Shown: in pieces, positions 11,485 to 22,384 of the stretch
Numbering within the stretch: the stretch's first letter is position 1
How the letters are laid out: every line of letters starts with the position of its first letter
Assembly (NCBI GenBank): GCA_025716815.1
Contig: JAIXMN010000012.1
Span: 930,001-994,000, forward strand
From: Dichotomocladium elegans
Taxonomy: Eukaryota > Mucoromycota > Mucoromycetes > Mucorales > Lichtheimiaceae
Direction: 5' to 3'
Length of the DNA: 64,000 nucleotides
Program-made: the position numbers and the translations under genes
The notes under the pieces: model-generated
What the model saw: the letters and a program-made list of their open reading frames with translations, nothing else
Told to the model about the DNA's origin: nothing
Databases searched by the model: none

Positions 11485-12332
11485 TTATTCTTCTAAAGCA
11501 TAAGATGAGGTTGGTTCCTGCGTTTTCTTCAGGGCTTCAATGTTCTTTTGACGTTCGGCCAGCTAAACGCGTAGAAGGATGAGTAAAGCGAGGGGATATC
11601 TTTTTGTTGAAATTTGCATTTACCCGTTCTTGCTGCAAACGTTCATTCTTTTGCTTAAGCTTCTCTTTGCGGGCATCGCTTGTACCACCGCCACCGGCGG
11701 TTAGTTCGACGTTGATCGGCTTGGATTTGAACTTGGATCGATGGAGGCCGAGTGCGCTCTAGAAGTGGGGGCGGGGGGAGACAGGGACACACACAGTATG
11801 AATAATAGTATTTTTTTGGGGGGGGCGTGCGGGTGTATGTGTGTATGGCCCAAAAAAAGACAACACCAAAAAAAAAACGTACCGTCAATTGCTGTGAATC
11901 CTTAAATTCAACGAATGCAAAACCTTTGGGTGCCTTCGTTTCCCTGTCCGTCATGAGGCGGACGATCGGACGATCGCCTTGGATTGATTTTTCAAAGTAT
12001 TCTGCCAGCTCATTGGCTTCGGTATCCTTTGGCAGATTGCCAACAAACAAAATGAATCGTTTTGAATTATCTTTTTTTGCTGCACCTCCTCGTCTCCTCT
12101 TCTTTTTCTGCTGTTGCTGTTGTTCTTGGTCTGGCTCGGCCGATTTGCGTTTGTTTGGCCCGGGCTGCTTTTTGATGCCATCGATCTGCTCAGATCTGTC
12201 GTTGTTTTTCTCGCCTGCAGCGGCATCAAAGTCTACTTCTGGAAATGCCTGCTCCTCTGTAAAAGCAGACTTTTTGCGATTGCGAAACGCAGCAGCTTTT
12301 TGTTCGCGTTTGGAAAGTTTCTTGTCAGCCAT
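11485..12332 (-). CDS. NOP6-like nucleolar RRM protein (ribosome small-subunit biogenesis)
   Basis: Three exons (12332-11883, 11758-11625, 11562-11485). The N-terminus is lysine-rich with a polyglutamine and poly-basic linker (QQQQQKKKRRRGG). One RNA-recognition motif follows: RNP2-like FILFVGNLP and RNP1-like KGFAFVEF. After the second exon junction comes SKPINVELTAGGGG and then a basic coiled-coil tail. The motif INVELTAGGGG directly after a single RRM is typical of yeast Nop6, an rRNA-binding factor of early 40S assembly. Start ATG is at 12332-12330. The gene is divergent from eL20 with 557 bases between start codons, suggesting a shared ribosome-related promoter. Other small nucleolar RRM proteins are a less likely alternative. 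Confidence 0.85.
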
Positions 12333-12889
12333 TGAAAAAAGGTGAGGGGCGGTGGAAGTAATGTATCGAGGAGTATGGCTGTCATGATATGTGTGTGTTA
12401 CTCGAACAAGCCACAGCCCAAATTCCCATATTTGGTGGGAATCAATGCAGGTTAAGCAAATCTTTTAGACCTAAAGGAAGGGCGAATGGCACAGTTTTCT
12501 TAAAAGAAGATCCCCCGCCCTTTGTTAGAAAACCCCTCATTGAGCTCACCTTTTATAAAAAGCGCCTGTCGGTGTCAAACTGCCGCAAAAGGCAGGCAAC
12601 AGGTGCAGCATAGAAAAAGAGGCATCCGTCCAAAGCAGAAAGACAAGCCAGCAGTCGATGTCCCTTGATAGCATTCGAACCAAAGGCCGATCTTTGCCGC
12701 CCTCCGTTCAGCGGTTCTGCTTTCTGAACGCGTCCTCCATGGAGACCGTTGCAGTTTTTCGGCAACTTGTCCGAGTTCGGGTCGGAGACCCAATTAACGT
12801 CGAGCCACCCAGACGGACTTCCCCCAATGGATACACGGATGCCGTTGGAAGGCCGAGCGATTTCTCTCTCCCTGTCAACGTCGAGGCAA
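12333..12889. promoter_or_regulatory. Shared divergent promoter region, NOP6-like / eL20
   Basis: A 557-base region separates two oppositely oriented start codons of ribosome-related genes. A TATA-like TTTTATAAAAAG lies at about 12550-12561. Open frames here on both strands have no family features and are treated as chance. Confidence 0.45.
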
Positions 12890-13804
12890 ATGTCAAGAGT
12901 AAGTTGGGGGGATTGACGGATAGGGTGGTCTTTATGACGGATGGATGGATAGATGGATGGATGAATGAATGAACATTTAATCTGGGATTCCTCTCCGTCT
13001 CTGTTTCCTTTGATAGTTCCACGAATACCAGGTATATATAGAGACGAACTATACACCCGCTTGTCTATAATTCCGCCATATACGCCACCATACCAACAGC
13101 AACAAAAAAAAAAAACTGACGCCAAAGGATGTCTAGGTGGTTGGCCGTAAGCTTCCTTCCGAGAAGGATGCTGCTCCTAAGCTCTACCGCATGCGCATCT
13201 TCGCACCCAATGTCGTCGTCGCCAAGTCCCGCTTTTGGTACTTTTTGAAGAAGCTCCGCAAGGTCAAGAAGGCTGCTGGTGAGATCGTCTCGGTCAACGA
13301 GGTATACATATATATAATATGCGGAGCAAGAGCAAGAGTGGAGATGCCATTCTCCGCGTCTCCTGAAATCACAGCTGGCTGATGCATTGTTTGATCAGAT
13401 CTTCGAGAAACGTCCTGAGCAGATCAAGAACTTTGGCATCTGGATTCGTTACGATTCGCGCTCCGGTACCCACAACATGTACAAGGAGTACCGTGCCATG
13501 ACCCGTGCTGAAGCCGTCGAAACCTGCTGTGAGTTCTCTCTCTCTCTCTCTCGCTGAATATTCGTATTTGATGGTAACAATGGTTTGTATTTTAGACCAG
13601 GACATGGCTGCTCGTCACCGTGCCCGTTTCTCTTCCATCCAGATTATGCGGGTTGCCGAAGTCAAGGCCGCTGATGTTCGCCGTCAGTACATCAAGCAGC
13701 TCTTGGTTCCCAAGCTTGCTTTCCCTCTTCCTCATCGTGTCCAGCGCGTTGACAAGAACCAGCGTCGCCTCTTTATTGCCAAGAGACCTGCAACCTTCTA
13801 CTAG
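12890..13804 (+). CDS. RPL20: 60S ribosomal protein eL20 (RPL20/RPL18a)
   Basis: Five exons: 12890-12898 (ATG TCA AGA), 13017-13031 (15 bases, FHEYQ), 13137-13301, 13399-13528 and 13596-13804. The spliced N-terminus reads MSRFHEYQVVGRKLP, as expected for the family. [46 protein letters not shown] and the C-terminal KRPATFY follow. The protein belongs to the large ribosomal subunit. The first exon codes for only three residues and the second for five, so the true start cannot be found from long frames alone. Intron 1 holds a GGAT/GAAT-type tandem repeat (about 12938-12972), and intron 4 holds a CT tract right after its donor. An AATAAA signal lies at about 13898. Confidence 0.97.
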
Positions 13805-14090
13805 GTTTCTTTGTCTTTCCTCTCATAACTCGTGTTTTCTCTCTCGCTCTCTCCCTTTCCCTCTTTTTGATTGATCTCTCTTGCTGAGCTGCGGCTTAAT
13901 AAAACCAAGACCTTTTTTTTCCCTCGTATGCATGAAAGGAAAGCTTTCTGTTTCGAACGGAGTTACTGTCTCCATGCCGAAATTTGTCTTATTTCGCGTG
14001 ACACACCTTGCCAATGCTCTTTCTCCTCTTCTCCGTTGTAAAGCCTATATTATAATAAATTCTATTATGCAAAGGTATATACATACACAC

Positions 14091-16803
14091 ATGATGAAGC
14101 AAACATGCCTGGAATCCGCTTATTCATCCACCGGATTAAGTTTCGGAGAAAACACAATTAATCATCTTGATGACGATACGGGCGAGCTTGACTATCTGCG
14201 AAAGCAGCTGAAGCGCATGGACGGTCTATCGGATGAGCTTGTGAGTTTTGGAAAGGGGTGTGGATGCGGGAAGAAATACATTTAGTTTTATGTCGACTTT
14301 GCATGTCCATCACCCATATCGTTTTTTCCTCATTCGTCTTTTTTTTTTTTTTTTTACCTCATAGATTGGCATCTTGGATGGATTTGAAGGTCGGCTCGTG
14401 CGACTTGAGGCTTCCATAAAACCGATACACAGCTCGACCCAAAACTTGACAAAACTTGCGAGTAGTAAGTTTTCTGCATCTCAAAGAGAGAGAGAGAGAG
14501 AGACGACAATAACGAAGACGACGACGAATGCTGCACGTTTCCCTATGAACTAAATAACGTCACTCGCCTAAACAGACATCGATCGCGCATTAACAACAAC
14601 CGATGATATCGTCAACTGCTTGAACTTACCTAGCAAGGAAGAGACGTTCATTTTGAAAGGGTTAGCTAAGAACAATGAAGATCATCTCTTCTGCATATTC
14701 AGCATCATGAAATGCAAGAGAAAGAGACAGACAGAAAAAGCTAGAACTAACGGCGTCGAATAGGCCTGACGAAAAGAACGTGCTACCTTACCTACAGACC
14801 ATGGGCGCCCTCAAGGATGCGGTGGATACGGTAGAGCGGAATCAATTGAGATCGTGCGAGAAGACCGTAAATCAGATGGTAAAAGGAAAGAAGATGGAAA
14901 AGAGAATATACATCTGGAGAACCGACACAGAGACGCGGTTTTATTAGAAACAATTGCTGAAGGCTGGCATGTTGCATCTCGAGACACTCTTCCGAACGTG
15001 GCTCTCGTCTGTCAGCCATCCGGTGGATGCAATCGTGATGCTGGACCCAAGTAGGCACATCTCTAGAGGCACCCCGAGCAACAAGAGAAAGCGTACTGAA
15101 CTTAGGGACTAGATCGCGATCCCTTGTCAACTGGGTCGCTCAAGGAATTATCGCAATTGTCGACGTACATATCGACATCAGAGAAGGAAATTGGTTATGC
15201 TGTGGACTTCACCAAGCCTTACATTGAGATTCGGTCGGCTTATCTGGTAAAATCCCTCCACGGTCTCTCTCAATCTGTACAGCTGTCAGAACGACACCAG
15301 GGTATATCCTATGAGAAAGGTTCGGGTGAATTTCTCAAATATATTGAATGTTTTGTGAAGATGGTTCAGGTAATATGGTTGTGGATATATATGACATCGA
15401 TGTATACATCACTGATGTACATCCTTGCAGGAAGAGCAAAATTTTGCTAAGCGCATCCTGGGTAACCCGACCCAGCGCCTAGCGGCGCTTAAGGGGAGCA
15501 TTGCGCCTGCCATGCAAGAGCTGGTTTCTGCTGGCCGACAATTGAACGCCGTTGCAAGGCGTCTGAGCTACTACGATACCATCTTCATTTTCGACGTCAT
15601 GGATAAGTATGAGCGCGATTGTGCGCCAGCGTTTAAGGAAGTCTCCAAGGAAATCGATTTAAGCGACTGCACAGAGATGATGTCTGCCTTCAAGGTGACC
15701 GCACTCAAATCATTCTATGACTTTATGGAAGATGTCAAGGGAAAGAAAGAGAACAATGCATTTACAAATATGAGCAGCGATGGAACTGTACACGAAATGA
15801 CGAGTAACGTATGATGATTGCAGAATGTGAGAAAGAAAGATGATGTTTACTGGTGTTGCTTTTGCTCCGTAGACGCTCAACTACCTCAAGCGCCTTTACC
15901 TCTGGCGAGATATTGTCGAGCCTCTCTTAATTATTCTTGGCGACGGTGGATGGAGCCATCCGGTGTCGCTATCCAATATACCTGAGCAGCAAAATCCTTA
16001 CGGCGAGTCAACTAAGGGATTTGCTCTTCTGCAGAGCTTCTTTTGCAAGTTGATGGCCGTCATTGGTGCGCGGAAAACCGCGAACGCACAGCGTTTAACT
16101 ATTTTTTTTAATAGGCGATGCCCTGGATCAGCTCACTCTCTCCATCCAAAGCCGTTCCCGAGGTTATAAGAAGCCTACACTTGCGACGGTGTTCCTGCTC
16201 AATAACTACAATCACATTTTGCGTCAGATACGAACACCACCGCTCAATGCGATCTTTGACGATGCTTCTGAGATGAAATACAGCAAACTTGTGAAGAAGC
16301 AGATCGACAGTTACCAAGACTCTTGGAAACCATGTGTCGAGAACCTGATGGACGTTACCTACGTGCGCTCTGGTACAATTAAGAATGCAATGGGCAGTGG
16401 TGATCGACAATTGATCAAAGAACGGTTCAAGGTAAGTGTGCTGGGATCCCATACACATGATGGGCGCCGAGGTTGACGTGCAGATATAACTTTAGAGCTT
16501 CAATACGGAATTTGAGGAAATCTGGCGCGCACAAACAACATATGCGGTACCTGATGCTGAACTTCGCGCGCAGGTCATTCGAGATGTCAAGAATGTGCTG
16601 GTTCCCATGTACGGCCGCTTCCTTGACAAGTAAGTTGGACAAAATCGACGAGGGCCGAAGCTAGGCAATAACTGACGATGACTACCTGCATATGTAACAG
16701 ATATTCAAGCACTGACTTTACCAAGAACCCAGCCAAGTATATAAAGTACGACAAAGATAAACTTGACAAGATGATCAATCATCTCTTTGAGCCTACTGCT
16801 TAA
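14091..16803 (+). CDS. EXO70: Exocyst complex subunit EXO70
   Basis: About eleven exons give a protein of the usual fungal Exo70 length. Exon 1 is 14091-14240 and starts MMKQTCLES; the stop is TAA 16801-16803. N-terminal coiled-coil segments (ELDYLRKQLKRMDGL) precede the helical rod. The C-terminal domain carries the signature YGRFLDK...YSSTDFTKNPAKYIKYDKDKL, matching the phosphoinositide-binding end of the family (F/Y-x-K-N-P-x-K-Y-I-x-Y). Exo70 tethers secretory vesicles at the plasma membrane and is an effector of Rho/Cdc42 GTPases; a CDC42 gene lies 1.2 kb downstream. A GA dinucleotide tract sits inside intron 2. The acceptor of the exon starting at 15113 was chosen to give RDPLSTGSLKEL in frame. 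Confidence 0.95.
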
Positions 16804-17013
16804 GAACAGATGAGATCTCTCAAAAAAAAAAAAAAAGATTTGTATTCCCGAATAAAAGAAAAGTTTCCACGCCCATTGGCCCAAATCCTTTCCCCTTCCA
16901 CCCCCCAAAAAGGGAATCCGAGAGGGGTGAGAGAGAGAGAGAGAGAAAGGGCGGCGGGTGGGGTGGGAAGGTTCCTACTTTTTTTTTTTATTTTCTTTCA
17001 GCGTTTTCCCATA

Positions 17014-17775
17014 ATGTCCCAAGCATCAGGATCGGTGGCCAACAAGATCGTTCAGAAACTCGGTTCCAAAGAGTTTCGAAGCTATCTGATGAGGCAAGTC
17101 CTATTCAGTTCAAAGTTTTTTTTTCTGTCATCTCTTTTTGTTCTTGCTCCTTATCTAGGCTAACGTTTTCTTCAAACTTGCTGTTACTTTTTACATTAGC
17201 ACCGTAAGCGTTTCTCTATTTCTATTCGGGGACTCTCCCATTCTTTCCAATTGAAAGCATGCCTCATAAGAGAGTTAAACCTGTTGTAAACCATAGCATT
17301 TTTGGGGACCCGTGGCCAATTGGGGTATTCCTCTTGCGGCCATTGCTGACTTGAAAAAGGATCCTGCTTACATCTCGGGCAATATGACGCTGGGTAAGTC
17401 TGTCAAAGAAAAAGAGAGGGTGGGGGGGGAGGGTTTGAGCTGACGTGCTGCCCAATCCCGGTGGCATAGTGAGGGAAAGGAAGAAAGGGAGTTTGACCAC
17501 ATAATACATCCTCCTGTCCCATTGGATGATAATAGCCATGTGCGTCTACTCGGGTCTGTTTATGCGCTTTGCCTTGGCAGTCAAACCCACAAACTATCTG
17601 CTGTTTGCCTGCCATGTCACCAATGAGACTGCCCAGCTCGCCCAGGGTTTCCGCTTCTTGAACTATCACGGGTAAGTAGGAGGGAACGTCTTTCTTTTTC
17701 TCTCTTTTTCTTTCAGTGCGGCTCACTTGTGTATCTTCTAGTTACCTCGGAGGCAATAAGACTGCTAATGTTTAG
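17014..17775 (+). CDS. MPC1: Mitochondrial pyruvate carrier subunit 1
   Basis: Five exons: 17014-17093, 17200-17203, 17297-17393, 17536-17671 and 17742-17775. The product, about 116 residues, contains the family core [39 protein letters not shown] and [19 protein letters not shown]. With MPC2 it imports pyruvate across the inner mitochondrial membrane. The invariant Ser-Thr before HFWGP is encoded only if a four-base exon (CACC, 17200-17203) is used. The intron before it begins GC, not GT (ATGAG|gcaagt), so it is a GC-AG intron. Skipping the small exon would shift the frame and destroy HFWGP. The gene converges with CDC42. Confidence 0.97.
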
Positions 17776-18027
17776 ACTCTGAATACATACATCACCATCA
17801 TCTCAATCTTTGTTGGAAGCTCAAGTCAAATAGTACCCAATTCAATCCAAATATAAGGGCGTTTGATGGCGTTTCTTTTGTTTCTCTTTCCTTCTTCTAT
17901 AAGCATGGACTGAGCAAGAGCGTAAAACGAAGAGGAGCAGAGATTGTAGAATTACAAATTAAAGAAAGGTGCTGCTTGTCGGAAGAAATGGGGGATGAGG
18001 GATCGATAGATGGTACGCCGTGATGGA

Positions 18028-18988
18028 CTACAGGATGAGACACTTTCTTGACTTCTTCTTCACAGGAGGCTCAAGAGCGGCGACGATGGCCTCATCAAAC
18101 ACATTCTTTAACCCTTTTTGGGTCAGTGCCGAGCATTCGACGTACTTTACTGCACCCAATTCTCGGGCCAGACGTTCACCCGTATCGAAGCTGATGGGGC
18201 GCTGCCTCTGTCGGGCCAACTTGTCATTAACGGTCGGGTCATCGCGCAAATCAATCTGGGTGCCAACAATCAAGCATGGCACGCCAGGGCAATGGTGGTG
18301 TACTTCGGGGAACCATTTCTCCTTGACGTTCTCAAAGGATGCCGGCGAGGTCACCGAGAAGCAGACGAGGAATACATCCGTTTGAGGATATGACAACGGT
18401 CGAAGTCGGTCGTAATCTTCCTGGCCTAATCCGTCCTTTTAGCAATCATTCTCTCTCTCTCTCTGTCCGCACCAGACAAGACATATGGTAACCCGACTTA
18501 CCCGCGGTATCAAACAAGCCGAGGGTGTATGGCTCATCGCCTAGGGGGAGAGATCAAATAAAGACAGCGCATATGAGCTAAAATGCCCCCAGGATGCCTC
18601 ACACTCTGCTTCTGTCTAGGGTTTGTTACCAATCATCACAGTTACTGCATAGTTGTCGAATACCTATGAAAGAGAGGGGGAGGTGAGGAGAACCAAAGAG
18701 ATGGTGGGAAGAACAACCCCTCCGCCTGCTGTCAGTCGTTTTTTTTTTTTGTGCGGTCTGCTATTTGGTCTTGGAACGTACCGTCGGAACGTATTCGGAA
18801 GGAAATTTGTTGGTGGTGTAGGATATCAAAAGGCAGGTCTACGGATTATACACATGCATAGATGGATATGTATTCCCCCCCCCACCACCATCATAAAGTG
18901 AACACAATGGCCAGATTGCGACGGGAGACTGAAAACTTACTTTACCGACGGCGCCATCTCCGACAACCACGCATTTTATCGTTTGCAT
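18028..18988 (-). CDS. CDC42: Rho-family GTPase CDC42
   Basis: Six exons give a 191-residue protein, the exact family length. [16 protein letters not shown] (18988-18941) holds the P loop. [19 protein letters not shown] holds the effector region, [17 protein letters not shown] the G3/switch II region, GTQIDLRDD the G4 motif and [10 protein letters not shown] the G5 motif. The C-terminus is a polybasic KKKSRK followed by the CAAX box CLIL, which predicts geranylgeranylation and membrane anchoring. Cdc42 sets polarity and directs actin and exocytosis; EXO70 is nearby. A CT dinucleotide tract lies in the intron at about 18450. All splice junctions have normal gtaag-type donors. Confidence 0.98.
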
Positions 18989-20553
18989 GTTCGAGTACGT
19001 ATGAACGTTGTTCACAAATCTTACTTGCGCTTGCCGTGAATAGATATGTTCTTTGGACGCTTCAGGGAAAAAAAAAGCTTACCAGGAACGGTTCAAGGCT
19101 AGGGGGGTGCGAAATTAACACGATGCTAAAAGAATAGCTCACAATCGAAAAGAGAAGGCAGAGAAATGGATTTTAAAGCAAAGAAAAGCGAGAGAGAGGA
19201 ATTAGGTTGCGTTCAGCCAGAAAGGATAACTTGCGAGAGAGAGAAAGAGAGAGAGAGAGAGAACGTGTTTTAAGAGAAACAAAGCGAGGGCAAAGCCAGT
19301 TTCATTTTTGCTCAGGCGGGCTTGAAATCTGGCAGTGAAGAGAGAGTCAGTGAACGAGTGAGTACGCGCGCAAAAAGGAACGAGAGGCAGTAGGGAGGAC
19401 AAATCAAAGCGCAACACAGGAAAGCGTGTTGTTTGTCCCTGTATGTAAACTATTCCTTTTCGTTTACATTAGCAAGAAGATCCATATACGATATTTGCTG
19501 GCGAGCGGATAAGGTACAGTTATGAAGGGAAAAAAAAAAGTATAAAATCACAAAATGCCGATAGAGGACAACGCAGTATATTGCTGATAAAAGATGGTTG
19601 CACGGCAATGTATTAAAAAAAGAAGTGCCCACGCGTGCGTGCCGCAACCAACGAGACGATACTTTTAGCCATCACAATAAGATGCTATTATATGATGAAT
19701 GATGGCCTACATATACACACACACTCTCTCCCCCCCCTTTTTTTAAAAGACGTTTCTACATACGTAGTATCATTAGATAAATTGGAAAATAGACTAATAC
19801 CTCGGAATATAGAGACTCGGAATTTTCCCTTGTTCAGATCCTGGGCCCCAGCCTCTCTTCTTCCCGTAGGAATGCCTTGATCTCCCAGTATATACTTTTC
19901 GTCATCTCAGTGCCATATGTTTCGGCACAAGCAGATTCAATGATATATGTTGTTTCCATCCATTGAAATCAAGTCGTCATTGAGCCATACAATTAAAAAA
20001 AAAAAGTACAATATACGTGCGCCAGACAGAGGGAAAGAGAAGAACAAATGTTTATTGTCCAACAACCGGCTCTGTATCCTCAAACTCAGGAACGCGGTAC
20101 TCCGCGTATCGCTTTTCGGGATTGCCTAAGCACGTCGCTTTCCTGCAGCTACAAAAAAAGGAGCAAGTCATGCGGATATTTCCAACTATGTGCAGATAGA
20201 TGCACTAGAGAGCTTGGAGCACTAAAATACTTTCTATCGGCGGCTCACATGATGCAACAGCGGTGAAACACATTGACCAAAATGACGCGCACAGACCCGG
20301 TAAGATGCAATATGTAAACATTAATATATTATTAATAATTATTTCCCTGGAGTATATGTACAGTTGAATGTGGGTAAAGGGAGAAGGGTGATAGGATGAC
20401 GTGGAAGGTGGCAGTGCGGTAGGTAAGGAGGATAACGTAGGAACGGATTATTTGAGGAATGTGCTGAGAGGCGAGAGGAAAGGATAGAATGCAATTGATA
20501 TATACGGTTGAAGTATACGGAGACGGTGTGAGTGTGTGTGTGAGGAGAGTGGT
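18989..20553. other. Intergenic, purine-rich upstream region of CDC42
   Basis: Between the CDC42 start and the permease stop. It contains purine-rich GA tracts (about 19229-19262) that could belong to the CDC42 leader or promoter, and an AT-rich block near 20320-20345. Short open frames carry no motif. No tRNA or mobile element was recognised. Confidence 0.4.
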
Positions 20554-22384
20554 CTAGGCAATAGCGTTCAGGATCTTGTAGAACCAGCGCTTATAACGCG
20601 GCATGCCCTCGTACTCGCTGAAGTTTTCGGGTTCGTCCTTTGAGAGTGGCAAAGTTCCAGAGACGAAGTCCATGTCAGCACACTTGATAAAAGCAGGGCG
20701 GCGGATGATCTTATGGCCAAGATAAAGAACAACAGCCAAGATAACGCCAATGTAGGCTGCAATAACTTCGCCGGCCACAATGGGGGCCTCGAAGGTCTTG
20801 TAGCCCTGACCAAAGATGATGATGAGGCCGATGATAATGACAAAAATGTCGCCAAAGGGAAACAGGGGTGCAACGTACGGCAGGTCCTTCAGGTCCCTCT
20901 TCTGCCGGCGGTAGCCCATACGGAATCGAATGTGCGTGATGGCGATGGCAACCCAGGTGATCAGACCAGCGACCGAAGTCAAGTTGGTGAGCCAGGTGAA
21001 GACAACACCTGAACTTTGGAGCGAGGTCAAGAAGGCAAGGCAACCAACTAAGCAGGTGGCCAGCACCGACCAGATGGGGATACCAAAACGATTGATGCGC
21101 GTAAAGAAGCGCGGTGCGACGCCCTGTTCGGCAAGAGCAAGAAGCGTACGCGAAGACGAGTAGACACCTGAATTGCCAGCACTGATCATTGTGACCAGAA
21201 TGATGGCGTTCATCAAATCGGCAGCCCATTTTGCACCAGCGAGGCGGAACACCAGTGTGAAGGGACTCACGGCAATGTTGCTCGAGCCGTTCAGAAGGTT
21301 GGGGTCGGTATATGGGATGCAGAGGCCGATGACGAGTATACAGAGGATGTAGAACAGGACAATACGGATGAACACCTGCTTGACTGCCGAGGGCACTGTC
21401 TTGTGAGGGTTTGCAGATTCACCGGCGGTGATACCGGCGATTTCGACACCATTGAAGGAGAAGGCGGCCGTCAAGAACACATTGAAAACCCCGAGGAAGC
21501 CGTTGGGGAAAGCGCCGCCCTCGAGATGGAAGTTGCGGGTACCAATATGGTCTCCACCTGCGGCACCCGTATCGACACAGAGACCAACAATGATGAAGAT
21601 GACGACAGTGATAATTTTAACAAAGGAGAACCAATATCTGTTTAAGAAGGGAGCGAGAATGAGTGAGTACAAGTAGTCTGAGGATGCTCAATGCACAGGA
21701 GAGAAACTTACTCAATTTCACCGTATCCCTTGACAGAAAAGACATTGATGGAAAGAAGGATTACAAGGCAGATAATACTCCACACGACGCTGTTGACGGA
21801 GGTGATCCAGTACTCCATCAGCATGGCAACACCCGTCAGTTCGACTGCTACACCGACAGCCCAATTGGCCCAGTAAACCCAACCGACGCAGAAGCCAAGT
21901 GAAGGATCGGCGAATCGATATGCAAAATGTGAAAAACTACCGGCGACAGGCACATGGGCGGCCATCTCGCCGAGACTCATCATGACGCAATACACCAGGA
22001 TACCAAGGACAGCGCTAGTGTCAAATCGATAAGTAAGGCTGGTATTTAGAGAGCGCTGAAGCCACTTACTAGGCAACAAGGGCACCGCCCGGACCGCCAT
22101 TAGCAATGGCTTTACCCGAGGACATAAACAGACCAGTGCCTATTTTGAGGATAACGGTAAATCAATTGTGTTCGTCGTTTTTTTAATTGCGAATGCTATG
22201 TGTCTGACAACGCACCGATTGTGCCGCCAAGGGCGATCATTTGAATGTGGCGAGCCTTCAGCCCGCGCTTCAGCTCATGACGCGGTGCATTGTCTCGGGA
22301 CGGAATGCTTTCGGCAAGTTCAAGAGAAGCAGCATATTGTGCTTTTTCGTGATCTGCCTTTTCTTCGTACATGTGAGTGTGCAT
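20554..22384 (-). CDS. Amino-acid permease (fungal YAT family, APC superfamily)
   Basis: Four exons (first 22384-22216; last 21638-20554 approximately) give a 12-helix transporter of about 550 residues. The first helix carries HIQMIALGGTIGTGLFMSSG, the family motif for substrate binding. SLGEMAAHVPVAGSF and FNGVEIAGITAGES follow at the expected positions, and the C-terminus has the usual KRWFYKILNAIA-type cytosolic end. These plasma-membrane proton symporters import amino acids. The sequence most resembles the basic/general permease branch, but substrate choice cannot be read from it. The soluble N-terminal tail contains lysines (EEKADHEKAQ) that could serve for ubiquitin-driven turnover. The start at 22384 (MHTHMYEEK) could instead be the second Met. 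Confidence 0.92.

Noticed and set aside
12553..13125. 190-codon minus-strand frame between NOP6-like and eL20
   Set aside because: It covers eL20's two tiny exons and a tandem repeat, and its translation is low-complexity without motifs.
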